Notes under the pieces: generated by a model | What the model was told of the DNA's origin: nothing | What the model saw: the letters and a program-made list of their open reading frames with translations, nothing else | Database searches by the model: none | Program-made: the position numbers and the translations under genes | Shown: positions 15,546 through 23,879 of the stretch, piece after piece | Position numbering within the stretch: position 1 is the stretch's first letter | Layout of the letters: every line of letters starts with the position of its first letter | NCBI GenBank assembly: GCA_005787585.1 | Contig: SYAL01000040.1 | Location: forward strand, 1-47,039 | Reading direction: 5' to 3' | Length of the DNA stretch: 47,039 bases | Source of the DNA: Bacteroidota bacterium | Lineage (GTDB): Bacteria > Bacteroidota > Bacteroidia > B-17B0 > Aurantibacillaceae

Positions 15546-18500
15546 TGAAATTTATATCTTATAAAAAAATTAAGCGCTTGTTATTTTGCTTAATTCTTTT
15601 TTTTTATGTAGATATTGTTGTTTCTCAAAAAAAATATTTTCAACAAGAAGTTAATTATCAAATTAGTGTGAAACTGAACGATAGTAATCATACTTTAAGT
15701 GCATTTGAAAAAATAAAATATATTAATAACTCCAAGCAAAAATTAGATTTTATATATTTTCATTTATGGCCAAATGCCTATAAAAATCATAAAACAGCTT
15801 TAGCAAAACAATTAATTAATCAAAACAAAATAGTATTTTACTTTGCGAAAGATTCAGAACTTGGTTTTATTGACAGTTTAAACTTTAAAGTAAACAATCA
15901 ATCTATTAATTGGGAATATGATGAATTGAACATCGATATTTGTAAATTAATTTTAAATACAGCGCTTTTACCAGGAGATAGTATTGAAATTAGTACCCCC
16001 TTTTTTGTAAAAATTCCATCTGCTAAATTTTCGCGTTTAGGACATTCAGAACAGGCTTATTTTATTACTCAATGGTATCCTAAACCCGCTGTTTATGATA
16101 ATGATGGTTGGCACCCTATGCCTTATTTAGATCAAGGTGAGTTTTATAGTGAGTTTGGAAGCTTTGAAGTAAATATAACTTTACCCGAAAACTATTTGTT
16201 ATGCGCCACCGGAGATAGAGTAAATACTGAGATGGAATTAGATTTTTTGAATTCGAAATTAGTTGATTCCCAAGAAAAAATTAAAAATATAATTTCCTCA
16301 CAAAAAAATATGAATTTTCCAGTTTCAGCTCTTAAACTCAAAACTATTACCTTTAAACAAGATCGAATTCATGATTTTGCTTGGTTTGCAGATAAACGTT
16401 TTCTGGTTCTCAAAGGTGAAGTCGAACTTCCTGAGTCAAAAAAATTAATAGATACCTGGTCCTATTTTACTCCTAAAAATATAGATAAATGGAAAAATTC
16501 TATCAATTATATCAATGCTGCTACTCTATTTTATTCTAACAACGTAGCAGAATATCCATACCAACATATTACTGCAGTAGATGGAACCATTATGGCTGGA
16601 GGCGGCATGGAATATCCAAATATTACAGTAATTGGAGATGTTACAACTGATCTTGATTTAGATGTAGTAATTACCCACGAAATAGGACACAATTGGTTTT
16701 ATGGAATTTTAGGAAGTAACGAAAGGGATCATCCCTTTTTAGATGAAGGCATTAATTCATTTTACGAAATGCGTTATGTTCGTGAAAAATATCCTGAAAA
16801 AAAATTAACAGAATACATCAATCGTGATTCGAGTTTTAAATTATTAGGATTAAACAAAATACCCTATTGGAAAGAAAAAGAATTTGCTTATTTGATGTCT
16901 TTAAAATCGCATACCGATCAATCATTAGATTTAACTTCTGATAAGTTTACTGTTTTTAATTATGGAAGCATAGTTTATAGTAAAACACCTATTGTACTTG
17001 ATTATTTAATGTCATATTTAGGAAAAGAAAAATTTGATAAATCCATTAAATATTACTACGAACAATATAAATTTAAACATCCTTCACCTAACGACTTTAT
17101 AAATTGTATGAGTCTATCAAGTGGATTTAATTTAACTGATTTTGATACAAATTTATTTAAATCAACTAATCAAATCGATTATAAAATAAAACGAGTTAGT
17201 AAAACATTAAATGGAGGTATAAGTATAACCATAAAAAATAAATCAAATATTTTATTGCCATTTAACTTATGCGGTTTTAAAAATAATAAATTATCAGATA
17301 TTAAATGGCTAGATGGTTTTAAAGAAACTAAAACTTTTAATTTTCCTCCACAAGATTTTGATTATCTAAAAATAGATGGGTTCGATCAAATGCCTGATAT
17401 AAATCGAAAAAATAATACAATAAAAGCTCATGGTCTTTTTAAAAAATTTAAACCATTACAACTGAGCTTTATTACTCAATTTGAAAATTCAGCTAAAACA
17501 CAAATAAATTATTTACCTTTATTAGGAGCTAATTATTATAATCGATTTATGATTGGCCTCGGTATTCATAATTATAGTTTCTATCAAAAACGATTTGAAT
17601 TTGCTGTAGCTCCTATGTATGCATTTACAAGCAAATCACTAGTAGGGATTACAGAATTTAATTTTAATTGTTATAAAATATTGGGTACTCAACAAATTAG
17701 TTTAGGCTTAAAAACTAAATCATTTGCCTACGATTATTTAAATACCGAAAAATTAAATCAAGAAAATAATACCAACTATACAAACCTTTATTTAAATTAT
17801 TATAAATTATCTCCTTACATACAGTTTGAATTAAAAAAACTTGATCCAAATAGTCCAATAAAACAGATAATTCATTATACTAATAGTAATTTATTTATAG
17901 ATAGTTTAAATAAAGAATCACAGAATAAATACTCAATTAATGGTCCTTTAAAAAAAACAAACTATTCATTTGTAAATCAATTAAATTATAACTTAAACAA
18001 TACTCATGCCTTACACCCATTTAATATCAATCTTAATCTCCAACATACCACTACTTTATTAAAACTATCTCTAAACATAATATATAACATTAAGCTTAAT
18101 CAAAAAAATATAATAAATATAAGATTCTTTGCTGGTAAATTTATTGCTGGTAATAGTTCCGAAAGAAATTATTATTCTTTTAGATCCTCAGGATTTAATG
18201 GTAATCAAGATTATTTATTCGAAAATCATTTTATAGCTCGTAACGAAACTAGTGGCTTTGGATTTAGCCAATTTGCAGAAAAAGATGGTAACCTTAAAAT
18301 ATGGACACCCTTAGGTCAAAGTAAAAATTGGCTTACAGCAATTAATCTAAAATCTCCAAAACTATTTAGATTACCAATCAAACTATTTGCAGATGTCGTT
18401 TTTTGCGATCCAAAAGTATTAAATAAAGATAAATTTTTATGGAATACCGGGCTAAATTTGACTATTATAAATGATATTATTGATATTTATATTCCATTAG

Positions 18501-18625
18501 AATTTAATAACGATATTAAATCCATTTTAGAAAAAAATAATATTAATTTTTTTAATAGAATACGATTCACATTAAATATTCATAAATTAGTTGCGAAAGA
18601 TTTAATTAAAAATAATTTATTTTAA
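15545..18625 (+). CDS. M1 family metallopeptidase fused to an outer-membrane barrel-like C-terminal region
   Basis: A 1026-aa protein. A signal peptide (about 1-28) is followed by an M1 aminopeptidase-type region. AGGGMEYPN (351-359) replaces the classical GAMEN, and zinc ligands H378, H382 and E401 lie in HEIGHNW and LDEGINS (HExxH-18-E). Beyond about residue 620 the sequence changes to alternating glycine/aromatic strands (LLGANYYNRFMIGLGIHNYS, AVAPMYAFTSKSLVGI) and ends FFNRIRFTLNIHKL...NNLF, similar in style to the last strands of Omp85-type barrels. This suggests the peptidase is tethered to the outer membrane. It sits in the gatB run, overlapping its upstream neighbour by one base and abutting lpxH with no gap. 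The peptidase call is firm; the barrel is inferred. Confidence 0.88.
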   Translation: MKFISYKKIKRLLFCLILFFYVDIVVSQKKYFQQEVNYQISVKLNDSNHTLSAFEKIKYINNSKQKLDFIYFHLWPNAYKNHKTALAKQLINQNKIVFYFAKDSELGFIDSLNFKVNNQSINWEYDELNIDICKLILNTALLPGDSIEISTPFFVKIPSAKFSRLGHSEQAYFITQWYPKPAVYDNDGWHPMPYLDQGEFYSEFGSFEVNITLPENYLLCATGDRVNTEMELDFLNSKLVDSQEKIKNIISSQKNMNFPVSALKLKTITFKQDRIHDFAWFADKRFLVLKGEVELPESKKLIDTWSYFTPKNIDKWKNSINYINAATLFYSNNVAEYPYQHITAVDGTIMAGGGMEYPNITVIGDVTTDLDLDVVITHEIGHNWFYGILGSNERDHPFLDEGINSFYEMRYVREKYPEKKLTEYINRDSSFKLLGLNKIPYWKEKEFAYLMSLKSHTDQSLDLTSDKFTVFNYGSIVYSKTPIVLDYLMSYLGKEKFDKSIKYYYEQYKFKHPSPNDFINCMSLSSGFNLTDFDTNLFKSTNQIDYKIKRVSKTLNGGISITIKNKSNILLPFNLCGFKNNKLSDIKWLDGFKETKTFNFPPQDFDYLKIDGFDQMPDINRKNNTIKAHGLFKKFKPLQLSFITQFENSAKTQINYLPLLGANYYNRFMIGLGIHNYSFYQKRFEFAVAPMYAFTSKSLVGITEFNFNCYKILGTQQISLGLKTKSFAYDYLNTEKLNQENNTNYTNLYLNYYKLSPYIQFELKKLDPNSPIKQIIHYTNSNLFIDSLNKESQNKYSINGPLKKTNYSFVNQLNYNLNNTHALHPFNINLNLQHTTTLLKLSLNIIYNIKLNQKNIINIRFFAGKFIAGNSSERNYYSFRSSGFNGNQDYLFENHFIARNETSGFGFSQFAEKDGNLKIWTPLGQSKNWLTAINLKSPKLFRLPIKLFADVVFCDPKVLNKDKFLWNTGLNLTIINDIIDIYIPLEFNNDIKSILEKNNINFFNRIRFTLNIHKLVAKDLIKNNLF

Positions 18626-19381
18626 GTGAAAAATAAAAAGATATATTTTGCTTCTGATTTTCATTTAGGTGTTCCTTCGCATGCACAAAGTTTAATTCGA
18701 GAAAAACTTATATGCCAATGGCTAGATAGTATTAAAGCCGATGCTGGTGCTGTTTATTTAGTAGGCGATCTTTTTGATTTTTGGTATGAATACAAATACA
18801 CTGTTCCAAAAGGAACAGTAAGACTGCTAGGAAAAATTGCAGAATTTACTGACGCTGGAATTCCTGTTCACTTTTTTGTAGGAAACCATGATTTGTGGAT
18901 GAAAGATTATTTTGTTGAAGAGTTACAAGTAAAAATTCACTATAAACCTATTACAACAATTTATAACGAAAAAAAATTTTATATTGGGCATGGAGACGGT
19001 TTAGGGCCTGGAGACAAATCATATAAATTTTTGAGAAGTATTTTTGCAAATAAGCTTCTTCAATGGATATTTAGTCGATTACATCCAAACCTTGCTTTTT
19101 TTATTGCAAAACATAGCAGTAAAAGAAAAAAAATTATTACTGGCAATAGAGATGAAAAATTTTTAGGCGCAGAAAATGAATGGCTATTTTTATATTGCCG
19201 AAATTATTTAAAATCAGAAGCTATTGACTATTTTATTTTTGGTCACAGGCATTTGCCATTAGATTTAGATGTTGACTCTAAAGCTAGATATATTAATTTA
19301 GGTGAATGGATAAATTATAATACTTATGCCGTTTTTGATGGCGAAACAATTATTTTAAAAAAATTTGAACCAACTAGATAA
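18626..19381 (+). CDS. lpxH: UDP-2,3-diacylglucosamine diphosphatase LpxH
   Basis: A 251-aa calcineurin-like phosphoesterase that splits UDP-2,3-diacylglucosamine to lipid X and UMP in lipid A synthesis at the inner membrane face. Metal-binding motifs appear in order: DFHLG (D11, H13), GDLFDFW, GNHDLWM, GHGDGLGPGD and GHRHLP. The GTG start at 18626 directly follows the TAA of the peptidase gene; the next ATG is far inside, so GTG is required to keep the first metal motif. Related LpxG/YbbF-type enzymes are possible, but length and motifs suit LpxH. It is the last gene of the four-gene run. Confidence 0.9.
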   Translation: MKNKKIYFASDFHLGVPSHAQSLIREKLICQWLDSIKADAGAVYLVGDLFDFWYEYKYTVPKGTVRLLGKIAEFTDAGIPVHFFVGNHDLWMKDYFVEELQVKIHYKPITTIYNEKKFYIGHGDGLGPGDKSYKFLRSIFANKLLQWIFSRLHPNLAFFIAKHSSKRKKIITGNRDEKFLGAENEWLFLYCRNYLKSEAIDYFIFGHRHLPLDLDVDSKARYINLGEWINYNTYAVFDGETIILKKFEPTR

Positions 19382-19518
19382 AACAATTTTAATTTAGTTC
19401 TCAATTGCTTGTAAACCAATGCATTTAATAATATAATGATTAAATATATATTATTTATTACAAAAAGATTTGCCATTAAAAAAAAAATGGTTTTATTTGT
19501 TTATTAACCTAATTAACA

Positions 19519-20586
19519 ATGAATAGTCCTATAGATATTAGCATTAATAAAATTTTAAAAAGTCGTATTTCGCAATACGATATTAATGATGCGCCTTTTG
19601 GAAAGTGCTTTAGCGATCATATGTTTGTTGCAGAGTATAGTGATGGCGAATGGCGAAAAGCCTCAATTATGCCTTATGCAGACGTGCCCTTTAGTTATGC
19701 CTCAAGCGCTTTACATTATGGGCAAGCTATTTTTGAAGGAATGAAAGCCTATAAAAATACTTCTGGTGAGGTGTCTTTATTTCGTCCACTCGAAAATATT
19801 AATCGGATGAATAAAAGCGCTATACGAATGGCTATGCCTGAAATACCTGTTGATTTTTTTATGAATGCCCTTAAAGAATTAATTCGAATAGATTCTTCAT
19901 GGGTGCCTTCGAGCGAATATGGTAGCCTTTACATTCGACCATTTCTAATTTCAACAGACGAAGCTATTGGAGTAAAAATTAGCGATACTTATAAATTTAT
20001 TATCATTACTTGCCCTGCAGGAAAATATTATAGCGAACCAGTAAAAGTATTAGTAGAAACTACATATTCTAGAGCCGTTAGTGGTGGCGTCGGATTTGCA
20101 AAAGCTGCTGGTAATTATGGTAGTAGCTTATACCCTACAAAATTAGCTCAGCAAAAAGGTTACCATCAAGTTATTTGGACAGATAGCCAAACGCACGAAT
20201 ACTTTGAAGAAAGCGGTACGATGAATGTGATGTTTATAATAGGTGAAACATTAATAACTCCACGATTAATCGATACTATTTTGGATGGCGTTACAAGGAA
20301 AAGTGTTTTAGAATTAGCCCGCGATTGGGGCGTTAAGGTTGAAGAACGAAAAGTTAGCATCAAAGAAGTAATCGAAGCTCACGAAAATGGAACCCTAAAA
20401 GAAGTGTTTGGCTGCGGAACAGCGGCAACTATTGCTCAAATTATATGCATTGGATATAATGGCAAAGATTTTGAATTAACTCCATTAGCAGGCCGTAAGT
20501 TTTCTAACAAAGTAGATGAAACTTTGCGTAAAATTCGTAAAGGTAAACTTGAAGATAAAATGAATTGGATGGTTAAAATAATTTAA
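19519..20586 (+). CDS. ilvE: branched-chain-amino-acid aminotransferase
   Basis: A 355-aa class IV PLP aminotransferase of the long (type II BCAT) form, which interconverts Val, Leu and Ile with their 2-oxo acids using glutamate. Diagnostic pieces are ALHYGQAIFEGMKAY (about 64-78), SLYIRPFLIST (about 136-146), the PLP lysine K195 in FAKAAGNYG, EESGTMNVMF (cofactor phosphate region) and the late motif FGCGTAATIAQI. It is cytoplasmic. It stands alone, 137 bp after lpxH, and ends in a clear terminator. The -7-like TTTATTTG about 27 bp before the start has one mismatch to consensus. Confidence 0.95.
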   Translation: MNSPIDISINKILKSRISQYDINDAPFGKCFSDHMFVAEYSDGEWRKASIMPYADVPFSYASSALHYGQAIFEGMKAYKNTSGEVSLFRPLENINRMNKSAIRMAMPEIPVDFFMNALKELIRIDSSWVPSSEYGSLYIRPFLISTDEAIGVKISDTYKFIIITCPAGKYYSEPVKVLVETTYSRAVSGGVGFAKAAGNYGSSLYPTKLAQQKGYHQVIWTDSQTHEYFEESGTMNVMFIIGETLITPRLIDTILDGVTRKSVLELARDWGVKVEERKVSIKEVIEAHENGTLKEVFGCGTAATIAQIICIGYNGKDFELTPLAGRKFSNKVDETLRKIRKGKLEDKMNWMVKII

Positions 20587-20610
20587 ACCTCAAAATAAAA
20601 TTAATACTTA

Positions 20611-20643
20611 AAGCTGACATCTAAATGCCAGCTTTTTATTTTT
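20611..20643 (+). terminator. intrinsic terminator after ilvE
   Basis: AAGCTG-A-CAT pairs with ATG-C-CAGCTT (20611-20634, one mismatch) around a 4-nt loop and is followed by a T-rich run. Confidence 0.85.
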
Positions 20644-20649
20644 ATAAGG

Positions 20650-22590
20650 ATGTGGTATAAAAAAATAAAAGAGCATCGTGTATTCTTATTAATCATTGGT
20701 TCAGCTACCATATTGAGATTATTTCCACTTTTTAATTATCAATTTACTCTTGATGAATTAAGTGGCCTAGATCGAACTCAATTTTTTTCCTTTAAAGAAT
20801 TAATTGAAAAAGGAGTTAAAGTTGACGCGCATCCGTCATTAATTCAAGTAATACTGTTTTACCTAACTCGTTGGTTCGGCTATAGTAATTGGATAATCAA
20901 ATTACCTTTTTTATTATTTAGCCTAGCTGCCATTGTATATGCTTATCTTTTTGCTTATCGATTTTTTTCAAAACAAATTGCAATTATTAGCAGTATAATT
21001 TTTAGCTATTCCTTAATCTTTATATTTTACGCCCCAATAGCTCGCATGTACACTACTGGTGTTTTCTTTAGTATTGCCTTATTATATTATTTTTATAAAA
21101 TTATTTTTTTAGATATTTCAAAACTTAAATCGTTCATTGGATTTGGAATTTTTGCTTGGTTATCATCTATTAATCATCATATTAATGCTTTATTCGCATT
21201 TACAGTCGTGATTTTTGGAATCTTTTTAATCACAAAAAATAATAGAAAAAATTATCTTATCACCTGTTTACTAATAATAATTGCATATTTACCTCATCTT
21301 TCTATTACGCTTTTTCAACTTGGAGTTGCAGGCATAGGAATTGATCAGGGAGGTTGGCTTGAAAAGCCAAATTGGATCAGTAACTTATTTATTTTATTAA
21401 AAGTAATTTTTGGTACGGGGTATTCCTATCTCATCATTATTGGATCTATTATTATTAATTTATTATTTCGTCAATCTGCCAACTTTTCAAAAAAACATCT
21501 TGTTTTATTTACATTATTCATCATAAATTATACCATTGTTATTCTCTATTCTATTTACCGAGCACCCATTTTTCAAAACTCAGTAATGTTGTTTGCTTCT
21601 GCTGGCTTAATCATTTTTATAAGCTCATTTCTTCAATTTAAAAATAAATTCTTGTTTTATTTGATTGCATGTATATTAAGCATCACCTTACTATTTCAAA
21701 GCTATGTCAAAAAAGATTATTTTAATCAAGCAGTTAAAACAATTTTCGAATATCAATTCGAAAGAACTAATTATTATCAAAAATTGTATGGTAATAATTC
21801 TTTAACTAATGTTTTTTTTGATGCCGATTCGATTATGATAAAAATTTATTCTCAAAAATATAATACTAAATTTAATTGCAGTATTTCTTCAGATTCTGCT
21901 ATAAAATCAATACAATCATTTATTAAACTTCTTAAAAACTGTAAAACAAACTATCTAGTATTAGCATCTGCATTGCCTATTCATCAGGCTATAGCTCAAC
22001 ATTATTTTCCTCATCTTATCGAAAATAAAATTACTCAGGCAATTAATTATCAAGTTTATTCAAAACAAAAACAAAATATTGGACCATTCGAAACTAAAGA
22101 AAAAATTATTCAAAGCTCGACTATTAAAAATAAAAATAACTTTACATACACAATTTATAAAGCAATTAATCAACCCATTAATAATGTTATTCTTCTCGAT
22201 TCAATTCAAGAGTTTCCTTTTGAAGCCTCAGCCGATTATAGTAAAATAGCTTCGCATGAAGGACAAGTGGTATTAATTAAAACAACATATAAAACTAATA
22301 AATACTTAGCTTCTTCAACTGCTGTTTGTATTTCTGTAAATACCATAGCCGACAATCAATTAATTAGTTATAATTCAAACAATGCTTCTGAGTCCATATT
22401 AAATAAAGATAGCAGTATAAACATGTTTACAATGTGTTTTATTGGAAGTAAACATTCTCTTGTCAATAAAGAAGGGAAAGCTAGAATAAAATGTTATCTG
22501 TGGAATAAAGGAAAAGAAAATTTAATATTAAAAGAATTTAAAATAGAAGTTGTAGATTTTTGGCCAAATAAATGGCAGTTTTGGGATTAA
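20650..22590 (+). CDS. GT-C type membrane glycosyltransferase (family 39-like)
   Basis: A 646-aa polytopic protein. About nine to ten hydrophobic helices occupy residues 10-355, and a soluble region of about 290 residues follows. After the first helix comes FTLDELSG with D35-E36, the acidic pair at the membrane surface typical of GT-C enzymes that use polyprenyl-phosphate sugars (PMT/ArnT/family 39). DAHPSLIQVILFYLTRWFGY (about 58-77) is the usual second motif (HP followed by a helix). It likely transfers a sugar from a lipid carrier on the periplasmic side; the acceptor is unknown. Its start lies just after the ilvE terminator, so its promoter is unclear. It is convergent with the ManC-type gene. 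Confidence 0.8.
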   Translation: MWYKKIKEHRVFLLIIGSATILRLFPLFNYQFTLDELSGLDRTQFFSFKELIEKGVKVDAHPSLIQVILFYLTRWFGYSNWIIKLPFLLFSLAAIVYAYLFAYRFFSKQIAIISSIIFSYSLIFIFYAPIARMYTTGVFFSIALLYYFYKIIFLDISKLKSFIGFGIFAWLSSINHHINALFAFTVVIFGIFLITKNNRKNYLITCLLIIIAYLPHLSITLFQLGVAGIGIDQGGWLEKPNWISNLFILLKVIFGTGYSYLIIIGSIIINLLFRQSANFSKKHLVLFTLFIINYTIVILYSIYRAPIFQNSVMLFASAGLIIFISSFLQFKNKFLFYLIACILSITLLFQSYVKKDYFNQAVKTIFEYQFERTNYYQKLYGNNSLTNVFFDADSIMIKIYSQKYNTKFNCSISSDSAIKSIQSFIKLLKNCKTNYLVLASALPIHQAIAQHYFPHLIENKITQAINYQVYSKQKQNIGPFETKEKIIQSSTIKNKNNFTYTIYKAINQPINNVILLDSIQEFPFEASADYSKIASHEGQVVLIKTTYKTNKYLASSTAVCISVNTIADNQLISYNSNNASESILNKDSSINMFTMCFIGSKHSLVNKEGKARIKCYLWNKGKENLILKEFKIEVVDFWPNKWQFWD

Positions 22591-22609
22591 AAAATAGATT
22601 TAAGTTTGT

Positions 22610-23698
22610 CTAAACAAACTTTTCACCTTTTTTCACTTTAACATCATTTACAAAATTTCGAATTTGTTGTTCGTCTTGTTTTTTGCAAATCATCAAAACA
22701 CCCTCACTCTCAACCACAATAAAATCTTCTAACCCTTGTAAAACAACCAATTTTTCTTTCGGAACCTGAACAATACAATTATTACAATCATAGGTAATTA
22801 TATTTCTACCAACAATAGCATTATTATTTTTGTCTTTTTCAATTTGCTCGTGTAAACTTCCCCATGTCCCTAAATCGCTCCAACCAAAAATACTAGAACG
22901 CACGTAAGCGTTAGTTGCTTTTTCCATCACACTGTAATCTATCGAAATATTTTTACAAACTGCATAAGCACGATTAATAAATTCCTCTTCTTGAGGGGTA
23001 TTATAAATATCCCAACCTTCTTTAAATAAATTAGCAAGTTCAGAATCATACTTTTCCATTGCATTAATAATGCTTTGAGTACTCCAAACAAATATGCCCG
23101 AATTCCATAAAAAATCTCCACTCTTTACAAAAAAATTGGCCATATCGTAATCAGGTTTTTCTGTAAAGGTTTTTACCTTTTTTATTCTTGGATCGATTTC
23201 TTCTTTGTCACTTTTTACAAATTGAATATAACCATAACCAGTATCTGGCCGAGTAGGTTTTATCCCTAAAGTAATTAAACAATTTTCTTTTTCTGCCTTT
23301 TTAAAACAAGATAATATTGACTTTATAAAAACAGCTTCTTTCTTAATAAGATGATCACTGGGGGCAACAATTACTATTGCTTTAGGATCGCGTTTATGTA
23401 TTTTATATGAAGCGTATGCAACGCAGGGTGCCGTGTTCCTTCTTACAGGCTCAAAAAGCACATTGTTCTTTATTAATTCAGGTAACTGCTTAAAAACTAG
23501 TTGTTTATAAATATTACTTGTAACCACATATATATTTTCTTTTAAACAAATTTTTTCTAATCGTTTAAAGGTTTGTTGCAATAGAGTTTCTCCACTACCC
23601 AAAATATCCAAAAACTGTTTTGGATGGTTGATAGTGCTCATAGGCCAAAAACGAGAACCAACTCCTCCAGCCATAATTATTGCATAATGGTGTTTCAT
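22610..23698 (-). CDS. manC: mannose-1-phosphate guanylyltransferase (ManC type, single domain)
   Basis: A 362-aa nucleotidyltransferase that makes GDP-mannose from mannose-1-phosphate and GTP. The pyrophosphorylase signature is AGGVGSRFWP (10-19) followed by HPKQFL with K27. APSDHLI, TGYGYIQF, FTEKPD, WNSGIFVW and GWSDLGTWGSL follow in the expected order. The C-terminal phosphomannose isomerase (cupin) domain of the bifunctional enzyme is absent, so it is the short form usual in Bacteroidota. The product feeds GDP-sugars to surface glycans. No GDP-mannose dehydratase or transferase adjoins it. The gene is divergent from the DEAD-box helicase gene. Confidence 0.93.
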   Translation of the reverse strand: MKHHYAIIMAGGVGSRFWPMSTINHPKQFLDILGSGETLLQQTFKRLEKICLKENIYVVTSNIYKQLVFKQLPELIKNNVLFEPVRRNTAPCVAYASYKIHKRDPKAIVIVAPSDHLIKKEAVFIKSILSCFKKAEKENCLITLGIKPTRPDTGYGYIQFVKSDKEEIDPRIKKVKTFTEKPDYDMANFFVKSGDFLWNSGIFVWSTQSIINAMEKYDSELANLFKEGWDIYNTPQEEEFINRAYAVCKNISIDYSVMEKATNAYVRSSIFGWSDLGTWGSLHEQIEKDKNNNAIVGRNIITYDCNNCIVQVPKEKLVVLQGLEDFIVVESEGVLMICKKQDEQQIRNFVNDVKVKKGEKFV

Positions 23699-23778
23699 AA
23701 AACGAATATAAAAGTAGTCATTTTGAAACTATTTTGGTTAAAAAAATGTAATAGCTTTTTTTAAAAGATTTTAAAGCT

Positions 23779-23786
23779 TAAATTTG
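23779..23786 (+). promoter_or_regulatory. -7 promoter box for the DEAD-box helicase gene
   Basis: TAAATTTG is an exact -7 match about 94 bp before the start codon, giving a leader of roughly 85 nt that contains the hairpins at 23828-23866. The -33 element is not clear. Confidence 0.5.
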
Positions 23787-23827
23787 TACTGTCTTAAGAT
23801 TATCTCGCCATTTTTGTTGGCATAGTT

Positions 23828-23866
23828 CATTAACTGCGGGGTACTTTTAGCAGTTAATGTTTAACT
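23828..23866 (+). promoter_or_regulatory. competing hairpins in the helicase mRNA leader
   Basis: CATTAACTG (23828-23836) pairs perfectly with CAGTTAATG (23851-23859). The same AGTTAA inside the right arm can instead pair with TTAACT just downstream (about 23861-23866) in a tight 3-nt-loop hairpin. The two structures cannot form together. No T-run follows, so these are not a terminator. They lie 14-20 nt before the ATG, where they could control ribosome access in response to temperature or to helicase level. Confidence 0.5.
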
Positions 23867-23879
23867 AAATAAAATTAAA

